Below, piece by piece: positions 12,886 through 24,409 of a stretch of DNA of 64,000 bases. Position 1 is the first letter of the stretch. The number at the start of each line of letters is the position of its first letter. A program made the position numbers and the translations under genes. The DNA comes from Ulota crispa (taxonomy: Eukaryota; Streptophyta; Bryopsida; Orthotrichales; Orthotrichaceae): NCBI GenBank assembly GCA_963920765.1, contig OY987242.1, forward strand, positions 17,198,002 through 17,262,001, read 5' to 3'. The notes beneath the pieces are model-generated. The model saw nothing but the letters and a program-made list of their open reading frames with translations, was not told the DNA's origin and did no database searches.

Positions 12886-14990
12886 TATTGGAGTTACTGG
12901 TTTTCATAAAAGCACATCCTTTGACTTTCTAGGGCCCATTTTTTTTAGTTTGTTTAAAATTGTCAATTTTGAGAGTCCACAAACCAACATCTCAAACCTC
13001 TTGCCCTAGAATGGTGGAGTAGATGAAAAGTTGGAAAAGTGATTGTCTCCTAGTTTTCCAAAAATACAAGCTACTCTTCATCCGTTTCAAATTGCCAATT
13101 TTGAGCCTGCGTGGCCCCTGGAGCACTTTGCGCCATTTCTTCCTTCTTTCCTCCTCCATTGCCCCCTCTTTTCTCAATATTTGAATTTGGGTGACTGACA
13201 AACAACCAATGTTTTTCAATAAAAAGAATTTTGAACTTTTGGTGTTAAGTTTTTTGAATAAATTTATTGCATGACAGATATATATTTAAGGGGGTTTCTG
13301 AGCTTTGCAAATTCCTCTACAAGATTTGTATATGATCTTGCCCCTTTTTGCAAGAGAAAACCTTGATTTTGCATAGTTGTTTCAAGACTAATTCTTGTTC
13401 TATTCCTTGTTTTCTCACATGACTATGGTATCATTTTTTGCATCTTGTTGAGTGTGCAAAACTTACCAATTTTCTCATGAGAAATGCAATTATATGTAAT
13501 ATTTTTTTTGTTTTTTTCTTGCAAAAATGGAGAAAGCAATGATTTTGATAAGTTTTGAAACTCCATATGTTTGTAATTGAGGTGCAAATCATGTTTTGTT
13601 CCTTTGTCCCAACTTTGCAAGTCCCACCTCATTGCAAGATATGAGCTTTTTGTTATTATTATTAATGACAAGAAGAAACATTAAAAGATTACTTTGTAAG
13701 TTTTAAGCAAAAAAGAATTGGTGAGATTTTGGCTCAAAGTTGGGTTAATGTTTTATTTCTATCCAACTCTTGAGCAAAGTTCCACCCTTTTGGCACCAAA
13801 ATTTCCCAAAAGTGCTCACATGTAGATTTTTCTGAAAAAAACTAAAACATGGGATTTGGAATGGTGCAAATTTGCCAAGCCCCAAACTTGACCTCTCAAC
13901 CGATCAGATTTTGAAATTTTAATGGAACAAGCTCTAAGTGTGCATGAATCCTTTATAATCACTCTTTACGCTTTAGGAGGTCCTTTACAACCAATGACAG
14001 TTCTTTTCTACTCCGGAGGTTAATTCATGCCCATCTATTAAAAGTATTATACTTCCCTTGGTGCTCCAACTTCAATACAAAGGATCTCTCAAGGCTAACA
14101 AGCTAAATTCACAATACATGGTCATTCTATTTGTCCCTAAGCGCGCAATCAACCATTTTTTTTGGTAGCTGTCTGTTTTTTTGGGCTGCTCGGGACAAAA
14201 AAATCATTTTTTTGTATTAGAAAATCAGGTCTTCTTTCCAATTTAATTTAAATCATATCAATCCAAGTTAAATTTCACCAAGGAAATTTTTTCAAAGACA
14301 AACACTTTAATATTTGCTAATGTTGTAAAATTTACTATTTCAAGAAACTAATGATGTTCTCTCCTTTCAAAAAATTACATTTTTGAAATTTAGGATATAA
14401 TATCTATTTATAACCAATCATACCAAATTTTGAAATCTATGAGTGAAATTTGTAATTTTGGTGAATATTAAATGGTAAATGCCTCTAAATTCACTACATA
14501 AAAATCCAAATTTTTTTTAGAGTGTTTGACCATATGGATAATTATTAAACATTATGATTCATATTTTCTCTTTTGAAGCAAATTTCATCAAAGTTACAAA
14601 AGTAACATTTTATAACACATCTATGTTTTGCCCTTACCCCCTTGGGCCTTTAGGACTTAAAGTTCTTTTGCCTTTTTTGCATCTATATCTATAAAAGAAT
14701 CCCATGGATTGTTTTGAATGAAAAGTAAAGAGTTTGAGTGCAACTATGAGTTGCATTCCATGCATTTAAGTTGTGCCTTTTACATTTTTTTTATCTAACA
14801 AACTGCACCTTTTACGTTTTCTATTATTGCACCTTTTACATTTTCTATTTCCTCCGTTGGTACAACAGGTACGTAAACTAGTTTAAAAATAAATAAATCC
14901 AACCAAATACCGCAATCCGCCATACTACATAGACGAGTGGGCAGCGGGCACGCGCGCAGAAAATTTTGTCCACTCTGAACAGAGTTCGTC
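12886..14990. other. AT-rich intergenic DNA; one possible TTAA terminus
   Basis: No gene is supported. Around 14641-14660 the sequence cttgggcctttaggac runs into TTAA, resembling a degenerate right end of the TTAA family. At 14801-14855 a short direct repeat (ttgcaccttttacattttct) occurs twice. From about 14,900 the DNA becomes GC-richer as it enters the leader of the next gene. Confidence 0.5.
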
Positions 14991-15250
14991 ACTGTAGGCG
15001 AACGACGGAGCTCGACACGTCCAACGTCGTTTGGATTTTGACGAACGATTTATTCTTCCGCCGTCTCTCTCAGTTGACCGTGCCCCCCTCCAGCAAGCCC
15101 GTCTCTGTGCAGGTGCCGCATCTCTGCTCGCCCTGATTCCTGCGCTTCATCGCCCTGTTGAAACTTATGCACTCGCTTACCTTATATCCTCCTCCTCTTG
15201 CTCGCCGCTGCTGCGTAAACAGAGCCAGGGATGCAACTCCGTGCACGATT

Positions 15251-15870
15251 AGGTCCAGTTCTTGGTGAATACTTTAAAATTTGCAATTGTTAATTGTCCG
15301 AGTCGGAGAAGCTTGACTTCTGATATAATCTCTCTCGTGATTACAACAAACAGGTGAGCAATTCAAGTTCAAAACATTGTTCTGAGCTGCAGGTTTATTT
15401 GTTATTTTATATCTTGTTCTTTTTGCTTTTTATGAGAGAATTTGGACATTCGAAGGTTTAGGGCTTATCGAGGGTTTTGTGAGCGTTTGAATAGCGTGCG
15501 CGAGCGTTTCGAGTCGCCGAATTTTCGTTTTTCAGTAGCAGTGATTTGTGTTTGTCTGAGCAGGCCAGGATCTGGTCAATACTTTGGAATTTGCAATTGT
15601 TGTCCGAGTCGGAGAAGCCTGACGTCTGAAATAAATCTCTCTCGTGATAACAACAAACAGGTGAGCAATTCAAGTTCTTAACATTATTCTGAGCTGTAGG
15701 TTTTTTGTCATTTTATATCTTGTTCATTTTGCTTTTTATGAGAGAATTTGGACATTCCAAGGTTTAGGGTTTACCGAGGGTTTTGTGAGCGCGGCCGAAA
15801 TTTGGAGTTGCCGGATTTTGGTTTTTCAGTAGCAGCGATTTGTGTTTGTTTGAGCAGGCCAGGATCTTGT
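15251..15870. repeat. 306-bp tandem duplication in the leader of the split-barrel gene
   Basis: Two full units and a partial third repeat with a period of 306-307 bp (for example agtcggagaagc at 15301 and 15607; gagagaatttggacattc at 15434 and 15740). Each full unit contains an identical splice-donor-like site AACAAACAG|GTGAGC, so a 5' untranslated exon and its donor have been copied. The last partial copy runs directly into the start-codon exon. Confidence 0.9.
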
Positions 15871-15871
15871 C

Positions 15872-18800
15872 ATGGACGTAACGCGGACAGCTACGTTGAG
15901 CTCTTCCGTTACATGCAATCCTTGCAAAGAATTTGCGCATGCGAAATTCTCTTCTGCTCGAACTCTGCCGTGCTGGACAGGGCTTGAGGAGGTCAAGGTG
16001 TTGAAAGCTGGTTGCAGGTAACTGCCTTTTTTTCTGCACACATCTCAGTTATTTCTTTTGTACTCTATCAAGATTTTCGTTCGCCTTTCTACGTTCGCAA
16101 CTTATGAAGCAATTCAAGCTAGGAGGAATTTTAGAAGCAATTGTAGTTGACAGATTTTTGTGCTGACTCAGAGGGAGGTCTCTGAGGAGGACAGATGGCC
16201 GAAATAGGGTTTCGGAACGAAATAGTGCGCGTAGTATTGCGAGAGCAGCTTTGAAGCAAGATGGACCTTTGGGAGATGGATCTTCTTCCAAGTCCAACCC
16301 TGAGAGGAATGGAAGTTCTTTTCACTCCGAGGTAAGAAAGCAAACTATTGTCTTCTCGCAAATTCCAGCTTTACCTGCTTCTGTTTCGGCATGTTGTCTC
16401 AGGAACCGTTCCTATTGCGAAATTTTGTCTGCTTCCATAATCATCGTTTTCTTCATAATAATTTATCATTTCCAGTGTTTTTACCTTCAAAACAAGTCTT
16501 CTGCCTTTTGGTGACCAGAAGAGAAACCACTGGTTATTCTCATTGTCAATTTGGCTCTTTTTGGAGGTTAGGGATCCATTCATTTTCATAGTAAGTGGCG
16601 TAGTGGAAATCATTGGATCCGTAAACTACGAGTATTAGGGTTTGATGTTCAAGGATTTAAGTTTTCCGTTTTCACTGATATGGAGTTCACTACTGAATAG
16701 TAGTGTCTGCTATGGTTGTTCCTCATTCTCTCTTAAGCTGGAGCTAGTCTATTGAATGTTTTGTCGAGTTATTCCTAACTTGGGAATGCCTTTTTTTGTG
16801 TAACAGGCAAAGAGTGCAAGTCCTCCTGACAATCCCGGAAGCACAAAGAGGATGGCGGATACACCGGTAACTACAACAGGGGCACATAACAATACAAGTG
16901 GCAGTCGGGCAGGTCTGTTTCGAACGCCTATCTCTGGTGGTGTGCAAAGTGCCACATCTTCTCATGGATTGCCTCACCCTGCCATTGCTGTACGCAACCT
17001 CATTGAACAGGTATTGATTTTGACCAAAGTTTCTAGGAATCTTATTATTCTAAATATCCAATGACTCTATGAGCCTGAACTGACTGCGTCCAATCTATAA
17101 AAATAGGAAAATTTCATGGATACCCCTGAAGTTTGCAATAATTTCATAGTTACCCCTGCTTTTTCAGAAATTTCATAGATACCCTTGGACCAAAATTTTC
17201 AAGTGTTTTTTTTGTTGTGCATGCCACTTCCCTTCTTCCTTGTGCGCACGCGTAACAAGAAAGGAGTAGTGTGTGCACAAAGAGAGAAGGGAAGTGGCAT
17301 GCACAACAAAAAAATGTTTGAAAATTTTGGTCCAAGGGTATCTGTGAAATTTCTGAAAAAGCAGGGGTATCTATGAAATTATTGCAAACTTCAGGGGTGT
17401 CCATGAAATTTTTCCTAAAAAAAATTACTTCTCTGTTATTTTTGCTTCATATTGACAGGTTTAGCACTTTAAACTAAGAGGGAGAGAGCATTGATGCAGG
17501 CTCGTTTTGCACATCTGTGCACAATCATGTCGCGTATGCATCATCGCCGGCGAGGTTATCCCTTCGGTTCACTAGTGGACTTTGCAACTGATAATCGTGG
17601 ACGTATGGTTCGAAACCTTACTTGGACACAGTTGTAATATTAGTTGAAATGGCTGAATCATGGTGTAATTCTCTAGAAGTTAGCAATGCTCTTTGTTGGT
17701 AGAGTTTCTCAAGAGTTTCAATGCATTTACTTGCTTGTTATTTGGCTGTTTCTTTTCAATCTGTGTGGTTCTCTTTCAACCAGCAGCTTGTTTTTGTGTT
17801 TTGCTTTGCTGAAATCCAATTTACTTCTGTTCACCATATGGTTTACTTCTGCTTTGTAACAGCATTCTTTCCTTCCTGTCTACTCTCCGGTTAAATTTTA
17901 GAGCAAATTTTTGTTTAAAATATTAAGACCCAAATCATATAGATTGTACTGAAGTGTCTTGTGATCTTTTCTTTACAGATCCAATTTTTTCGTTATCACC
18001 ATTAGCAATCCACACAAGGAACCTTCTAGCAGATCCACGGTGTACTCTGGTGGTTCAGGTACTCATTCAAGCATCCTTTTATGGTTGTATCCTAGTCTCC
18101 ATCTGCCTTCCTCCTTCCTACCATTAGTTTTTGTACTTCTTCAATGGTTTCCTAAACATTATACATACACAAAGACGGTAAATTGACACCGTTTCTAATG
18201 CTTGGAAGTCATCACATTGAAAGTTTATATTACGAATGATTATTCTTCATGTTGGTTTTAAAAAATTTATAGCTTCTCGATGCTTACATTTTGATTTGTT
18301 GATTCTGATTGATATGGTTTGACACTTATGTTTTGCAGATTCCAGGATGGAGTGGACTCGCTAATGCAAGGGTTACATTATTTGGAGACGTGTACCCTCT
18401 TCCTCCTGAACAGCAGGTATGCTAGTGTAACATATTGATAAGCACTTGTAAACATCGCAAGCTTTGTTATTGTCGAATGCACTTTCCTACAGTGTCTTAG
18501 CCACCTAAGAGAGCCAGCGTCCACTGGGTGGACGATGAATTTTTCAAATGCTTACAGTAGGAGCTGTATGAAATGGATGCAGTACATCCAAGTATGCCTA
18601 GAAAGCAAATTTTATCTATTCTTCAACTTTGTGACAAGTTTGATCATTGGGTGCTTCATGATTTTTGTGCAAGGCTCTGCATCAATCCATGTAGAGTAGA
18701 AGGAAAAAAACTTTCAAAAACAGAGATATTTTGCATGGAATCTTCTCAAGATGTGTATTATGTTGCTTCAGAAGCTTCAGATCTACATGCTTCATCCTCC

Positions 18801-20510
18801 AAGGCACTCTTAGGAGTTTGTGGTTTCTTGGAGCTTGGAGTCTTGTACTTTGGATTAGGTCTGCCTGATTAGAACGGTGTTCTATTGGATTGTAGGAGCT
18901 TGCACATCAATATTATCGTGCAAAGCATCAGCAGGGGGCGTCACAGCAGTGGAGTAACTTCACTTTCTATCGCATGGAAAATATAAGGTGATCCTACTCT
19001 CTCTTAGAACCGACGAACCTTGTGGCATAAACCGTGTTCGTATTAGCGTGCAGTTTTCCTGACAGGAGGTGTTTTAAAACTGTTAGAGATGCGTTTTGGG
19101 CACTAATGAGAGTTAGAACGTGGGAATCGGCTGTGTTTTTGGTAAAGCAATAAATTGTTTTGACATCCTTGCTTATGCATGGACATCGACAGCAGATGTT
19201 ACATCTTTGAGAAGCTTCTATTAGTTCTGTGCCCTGTAAAAAGATTACAATCTTGGTTTTTTAGTGTATGCTTGCTAAGCAAAATATGCGGACGAAATTT
19301 TATTAATATTGGTGGGAATGCAGCGATATCTACTTCGTGGGAGGATTTGGTACTGTGCAATGGGTAGATGTGAAAGAGTACGACATGGCCCGACCTGATA
19401 TTATTGCAGCCAACGGGGCTGAGAAAACATTGAGGGTATGCTTTTTTTTTTTAATGGAAACGATTAATTTTTCTAAATGTGCTATCAAACAAAATTCATG
19501 GCATGGTTAAAGATGAGAAGCTTAAAACAATGCATGTATCTTATAGCTTCTGATTACACTCCAATTTTAATAACTGCTCTGAGTTCTGTCCGGAACTGCA
19601 GGAACTGAATTTCAGGTTTTCGAACAAGCTGAAGGAGCTTTTATCCTCAGAATCAGAGGTGGATGATGCTGCTCTGATTTCAATAGACAGCAAAGGTGTT
19701 GACGTTCGTGTCCGTCAGGGTTCACAGGTAATCGTTCTCTTAACGTTGGCTATTGACGTCAAGCTATTAGTTACCAATTAACAGTGTCAGTACTTCTATT
19801 GTTTATCTTTTGTTGGTGTGTTCAAACAATATATAAACTTCTCTCGTGCTTTAGTTGTGTTTGCTGCCCCTCTAAACATCGCTGAGAAGCAAGAGTTAAT
19901 TGCATAGATCTTAAGCGATTCTCTCATGCTACTGCTGAGATGCATTTGAAAGCTAATAGACCAGGTAATGACCAGAACCAAATTCTGATCCTTCTTTTAT
20001 CATTACCTGCCTAATCTGCAAAATCCAACCATATGTAAAGATCACGTTGTGTTTGTCCAATGGTTATACCCTCAAATTTCAGCTGCTGATTGTAAGTATG
20101 CTTAAAGGGATTACTAATCAAGGTTTTAGACTTAAAAGTTTAGCATTGCACTTTGACCTTCTGTGCGTTTGATTCTCCTTGCTTGCATTTCTTCTAGTTC
20201 TGATTCTATAAAGGTTTGTAACTGCAAACAGGAAGGGCTAGCATGACGTGGTTTTTGATCCTTTTCGTAGCCATAGAACCCCTGCCACTTTTTCTTTAAA
20301 AAATCTTGCATTGGCATTGATGACTCTCTCAGCGTCCTGCTTACTTCAACGTTGTGGCTGCATCTTTTCGTTGACTCTGAATCTCATATTTTTTTGCAGT
20401 TTAATGTACGCCGTATCTCGTTCGATGAAGTAAGTGCTGTCGAGACTCTTGAGCAAGCAGTTTTGGCTATCCAGAATGTTCTGGAAAGGGGAGCTCGATT
20501 TTTACACTGA
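15872..20510 (+). CDS. Plastid-type pyridoxamine-5'-phosphate-oxidase-like split-barrel protein
   Basis: Ten exons with matched phases: 15872-16017, 16172-16331, 16807-17010, 17500-17602, 17979-18058, 18339-18416, 18896-18987, 19324-19435, 19602-19727 and 20400-20510; together 1,212 nt and 403 residues. Residues 1-60 are Ser/Thr/Arg-rich with few acids, like a chloroplast transit peptide. A low-complexity linker follows. The conserved region begins at ARFAHLCTIMSRMHHRRRGY and continues through GSLVDFATD, SPLAIHTRNLLADPRCTLVV and IPGWSGLANARVTLFGDVYP, the FMN-binding split-barrel fold. After FVGGFGTVQWVDVKEYD comes a C-terminal alpha/beta part of the DUF2470/HugZ-like kind. It matches the plant family of Arabidopsis At3g21140/At1g51560. 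True PNP oxidase activity is not implied; relatives bind heme or glutamyl-tRNA reductase. The start is chosen because it gives the transit peptide and joins in phase. Confidence 0.9.
17107..17416. mobile_element. Intronic hairpin MITE (foldback), about 310 bp
   Basis: The element is nearly a full palindrome. It opens with GGAAAATTTCATGGATACCC and closes with the reverse complement, flanked by TA. The centre holds a second strong inverted pair (tgttgtgcatgccacttccc near 17213 and its complement near 17290). It lies inside intron 3 (17011-17499) of the split-barrel gene. Related copies are at 37812-38447 and 58680-58842. Confidence 0.8.
18561..18872 (+). other. Open frame in intron 6, possible cryptic exon
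   Basis: Intron 6 of the split-barrel gene contains an acceptor-like TTACAGTAG followed by GAGCTGTATGAA, then about 100 open codons to a stop at 18872. The real exon 7 starts in a similar way (TTGTAG followed by GAGCTTGCACAT) at 18896. Use of this site would truncate the protein. The translated sequence has no recognised domain, so this may be chance or a relic of duplicated exon sequence. Confidence 0.2.
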
Positions 20511-21017
20511 AAGCTCATTTTTTAGTGAGAAAGAAAGAAAGAAAGGAAGAAAAAACCGGTCACTTCACTACATGAATCTCTTAAGCAAGAGCAGAGTTAT
20601 GTTTACTTGGTAAATGCATTACCGCTCACTGCCACAGTTTTGACCTCTGGAAACGGAATATTGGCAAGACATTCTGTTGAGAACCTCCTTATGCTGTTTT
20701 CTTTTTTCTTTTTTTTGTATAAATTCGTACAATCCGTGCCTGTTTTGAGAATTCAATAGTCGGAGAGTATTGCTGAGTTAGAGGCTGCAATGGGAGGAAG
20801 TTTGTTAACCCTTATTGTAGAGCTGCTGCCCGTAAATATGCTACTTGAGATATAACTGGCAGTTTTGTTTTTTTTCAGTCTTTTTTGGTAGACTGGAAAT
20901 ACTTATGTTCCGTGGTTTTATGGTGGATAGTTGTGGTTTTGACCTGCAGTGATGACTGTGAGGGTCTCCTTTCATAGTCAAACATAAGCCCAAGTTGAGA
21001 AAATGTTTTTTTAATAG
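20511..21017. other. 3' flank of the split-barrel gene
   Basis: It contains a short GAAA/GAAG tract just after the stop (20526-20552) and pyrimidine runs. No gene is seen. It ends at the outer transposable element. Confidence 0.5.
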
Positions 21018-22296
21018 GGAATTGCTAAAGCCACACCTAAAATTACTTACGCCACACCCTATAAACATGCATTTTGCAAAATTTAATGTTTTTTAATTTT
21101 GATTCAAGTGGTCCATCATTCATTCAATTAACCCCTTAGGGCAGGAGGAGGCAAAAACTGCCTTCACAGGTTTTGAAACCAAATTTAGGTGTGTTATCAA
21201 TTTTGGATCATGGATTGATCAATTACTAACATATAGGGGATGAAGTCTATCTTCATGCACACTTATTTGATCAATGTTTGGAATTACAACTTGTTGTAGA
21301 GAGAGTAATTCATCGAAAGGGGTATCCGAAAACTTGATTTTTCAATACAAATCACTCATCAAAACACCAACAAGAGGATGATGTCACTTGACATCTTTTG
21401 GGACTTGGTAAATAGTGCTATGACAACAACCAACCCAATTATGCTTTGACTTTGTATCCCCTCTCCAAGCTTGTCACTCTTTTTAGCATTGCACAATCAA
21501 AATCATTTATATTATGTCACACTTCTTTTGAAAAGATACATAGTCATAGATCAATATTATTCAAATAACTTGTCCAATTGGATTTTCTAGCCATGCAAAT
21601 CCAATTTTTCTAATAAAGATAAAAATTTCATGATCTTTCCACAATTTTTGCACCCTAACCACCCATACCTTTCCTTCATCAAATAAAAGAGATGGTACGA
21701 CTATTTCCCAAAATTATAAGTTCAAGCCCTTTAACATATCACATGTAAGAAAAGTCCACAATTTCAAAGTCTGATTCTACGGTGGTTGCTTGTAGGAGCC
21801 ATTCATACAACTTGTACGCTCCAAACTTAATCTAATGCAACAACTCTCACTTCATCGATGCAGCACATATCATAAGCAAATCAGTCCAAATTTTCACGTG
21901 CTTATCTTCCAAGACTGCAATTTACATTGGTACGGTTGGATTGTGCTTTTTACATCTAACTTGAATGCTAAAAGTCTTGAAACAATTTGGTTCTCCAAAA
22001 GAACAACCAGCTAGGCGGCCCTAAAGGGTTAAGGCATTACCACCTTCTTGAAAGAAAGCAAAATAAATACAAATTTTTGTTGAACTTTTATTGCACCATT
22101 ATTATTTTTTTGATGTATTTTTGCTTTAAGTAATTCAAAATTTCTATATTTTTAGTTTCAAACTCAAAACACTACCAATTTTTTTGAACATAGGGTAAAA
22201 ATGATTAAGGTGAAACAAACGTTTTGATTCAACTTAAAAAAATCAACATTAGGTTCACACTCAAGACACACCTTGAAGTGTGGCATTAGCAATACC
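21018..22296. mobile_element. Outer MITE with GG(A/T)ATTGCTAA ends, interrupted
   Basis: The left end GGAATTGCTAAAGCCACAC and the reverse complement of the right end GGTATTGCTAATGCCACAC agree at 17 of 19 positions. The material just inside each end is AT-rich and non-coding. A TTAA-flanked element (21132-22028) lies inside; without it the outer element would be about 380 bp. The superfamily is not determined. Confidence 0.6.
21132..22028. mobile_element. TTAA-flanked element nested in another element, about 897 bp
   Basis: The ends are CCCCTTAGGGC and, as reverse complement, CCCTTTAGGGCC, flanked by TTAA at 21128-21131 and 22029-22032. It has no coding capacity. The exact TTAA on both sides within the outer element shows a clean later insertion. 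Confidence 0.65.
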
Positions 22297-23598
22297 TCTT
22301 TATATTGTGAAATATAATGTACCCTTTCTCAAACCTCCACTTTTGTGAGAAAATTTTGGAAATTAGTAACTAAGAGTATGGGATAGCATGCTCATTAAAA
22401 TTGCACTAATGTCAAAGTTTAACCAAGAATCGATGACCATATCAAATCACAATCGAATAACGACACTGAAATCTAAATCTAATTACATTGAAAGCTGAAT
22501 TTACTCATTCTAATGTGAGTTGTAAGTTAGTTATGCCAATAACTAATAATTTGTGATTCTACAACTTCTCTTTGTTGCTCCGAATTTTTTATTGGACTAT
22601 TTTCTGTCTTTCTAATTGTTCCTGAATCCTTAAGATACTTTGAGACTCAATGCTTTGTAACTACATGCTTGACCAAGAAGCATTACAAAACACAATCATA
22701 CAATTTCTGTTGAAAGGAGGTACATTAAATATTGTTATCAAGTTGCCTCATACTAATTTCTTGACATTTTACATTTAGCAGTATACTAGTTTTTATTAAA
22801 AATTGTTGTGATAAGGGCTTGGCAACAACAACAATGTTGTGGTGGCGTCCATGTTGTGAACCATGTGAAATCCTAGTACCTACAGGATTGCATGCATCTC
22901 CAAACTAGTGGCCAAGCGCAGAGTCACGAGGTAATTTTTTAGGATATGGAACCTAAAAGAATTATTTAATGTAGTTTTTACTTGACTACCTAAGTAACTC
23001 CAGGTTGTTTTGTAACTAATGCAAGGTCATTTGGTAACTAATGCAAGAAAAAGGAACTCCTTGCTACCCGATAATATATCTGGTCATTTGTATCTATTTG
23101 CTAAAAAAATGTAAAAAATCGTTTGTTGTGTTCAAAGAACACAGATGTTGGCAACAAAATTTCTAGTAATTTTTTAAAATATTCATATGTGCTAGAAACA
23201 AGAACCATAGTATACAAAAGTGGAATGGAATAATCAAAGGGGGCTCCTTTCCCAGTTCCCACTTACCTGCCTTTAACTTAATTCAGAGAATATATCCGTT
23301 ACTTTTAATAGAAACAACCCCACGCCCCCTAAACCGTCCGATCAAAATCACTAAATGCACAAGATCTTGTTTCTATTTGAATCCAACTCGCAACGGCCGC
23401 GCCCGCCACAATCAACGGCTCCGATCGTCCCCAGGCTTGCAATCTAAAGGCTCACACTCATCCGCTTCCACCGGGCATAGCTCGGCGATCGTTGCTTCGA
23501 AAGCAAGCCGCACGGGCGGAATCGCCGGAATTGTCTCAAATGCTCTCAGTTTTACCGAAACCTCCGCTCTGATTCTGGTGCGTCATCGCCTGCCGCGC
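22297..23598. other. Intergenic DNA upstream of the tetraspanin
   Basis: AT-rich up to about 23,270, then GC-rich DNA that probably forms the tetraspanin promoter and far leader. No gene is supported. Confidence 0.5.
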
Positions 23599-23599
23599 A

Positions 23600-24305
23600 T
23601 TCTGCAACAATCATCACCACATTTGGTTGTGAGACGAGCAAGTTGCCAAGTTCTCGTTCACGGGGAGCGAGAGAGCGAGCGAGCGAGCGAGGTTTCCACT
23701 TTCAGGGATTCTTTGCATCACCGCATTTAGGCGCAGAAGATTTCAGGATCCTGCGTCGCAATCGCGACATCGCCTTTTGCAACAAGTATCACCGCATTTG
23801 GTTGCGAGACGAGTAAGTTCTCGTTCACGGGGAGCGATCGAGCGAGGTTTCCACTTTCAGAGCGTCGTTGCATCATCGCATTTAGGCGTGCAGAAGATTT
23901 CAGGATCTCGCGTTGTAATCGCGATCTCACGCCGCGCATTCTGGAACAAGCATCACCGCATTTGGTTGCGAGACGAGCAAGTTCTCGTTCACCGGCAGCG
24001 AGCGAGCGAGCGAGGTTATTTCCACTTCCAGGACTTCGTTGCACCACCGCATTTTAGGCGCAAGAAGATTTCAGGATCCCGCGTCGCGATCGCGACATCG
24101 CCTTCAGCAACAAGTATCACCGCATTTGGTTGCGAGACGAGCAAGTTCTCGTTCACCGGCAGCGATCTAGCGAGCTTTCAACTTCCAGGCGTCGTTGCAT
24201 CACCGCATTTAGGCGCAGAAGATTTCAGGATCTCACGTAGCAATCGCAACCTCACGCCGCGCATTCAGCAACAAGTATCACCGCATTTGGTTGCGAGACG
24301 AGTAA
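23600..24305. repeat. Leader repeat array, about 164-bp units
   Basis: Five starts of the motif aacaa(g/t)(t/c)atcaccgc lie at 23606, 23781, 23945, 24109 and 24270, giving spacings of 175, 164, 164 and 161 bp. Each unit contains gcatttggttgcgagacgag, ttctcgttcac, a GAGC run and gcagaagatttcaggatc. The array ends about 105 bp before the tetraspanin start codon, so it is promoter or 5' UTR. It is GC-rich with many CpGs. The long open frame across it changes phase from unit to unit, which argues against coding. Confidence 0.9.
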
Positions 24306-24409
24306 GATCGAGTGGATTTTGTGTTTCACGTGAATTTAGGATTCGTTTTTGCGATACGAGACGCATTTCCCGCGGGAGAGGAGATATCTAGAGGCGGATT
24401 AGGGTTGCA

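Noticed and set aside
23777-24391. Long plus-strand open frame (204 codons) over the leader repeat array
   Set aside because: The 164- and 161-bp units shift phase from copy to copy, so the translated repeats do not match each other. The array lies just upstream of the tetraspanin start and is best read as non-coding leader.
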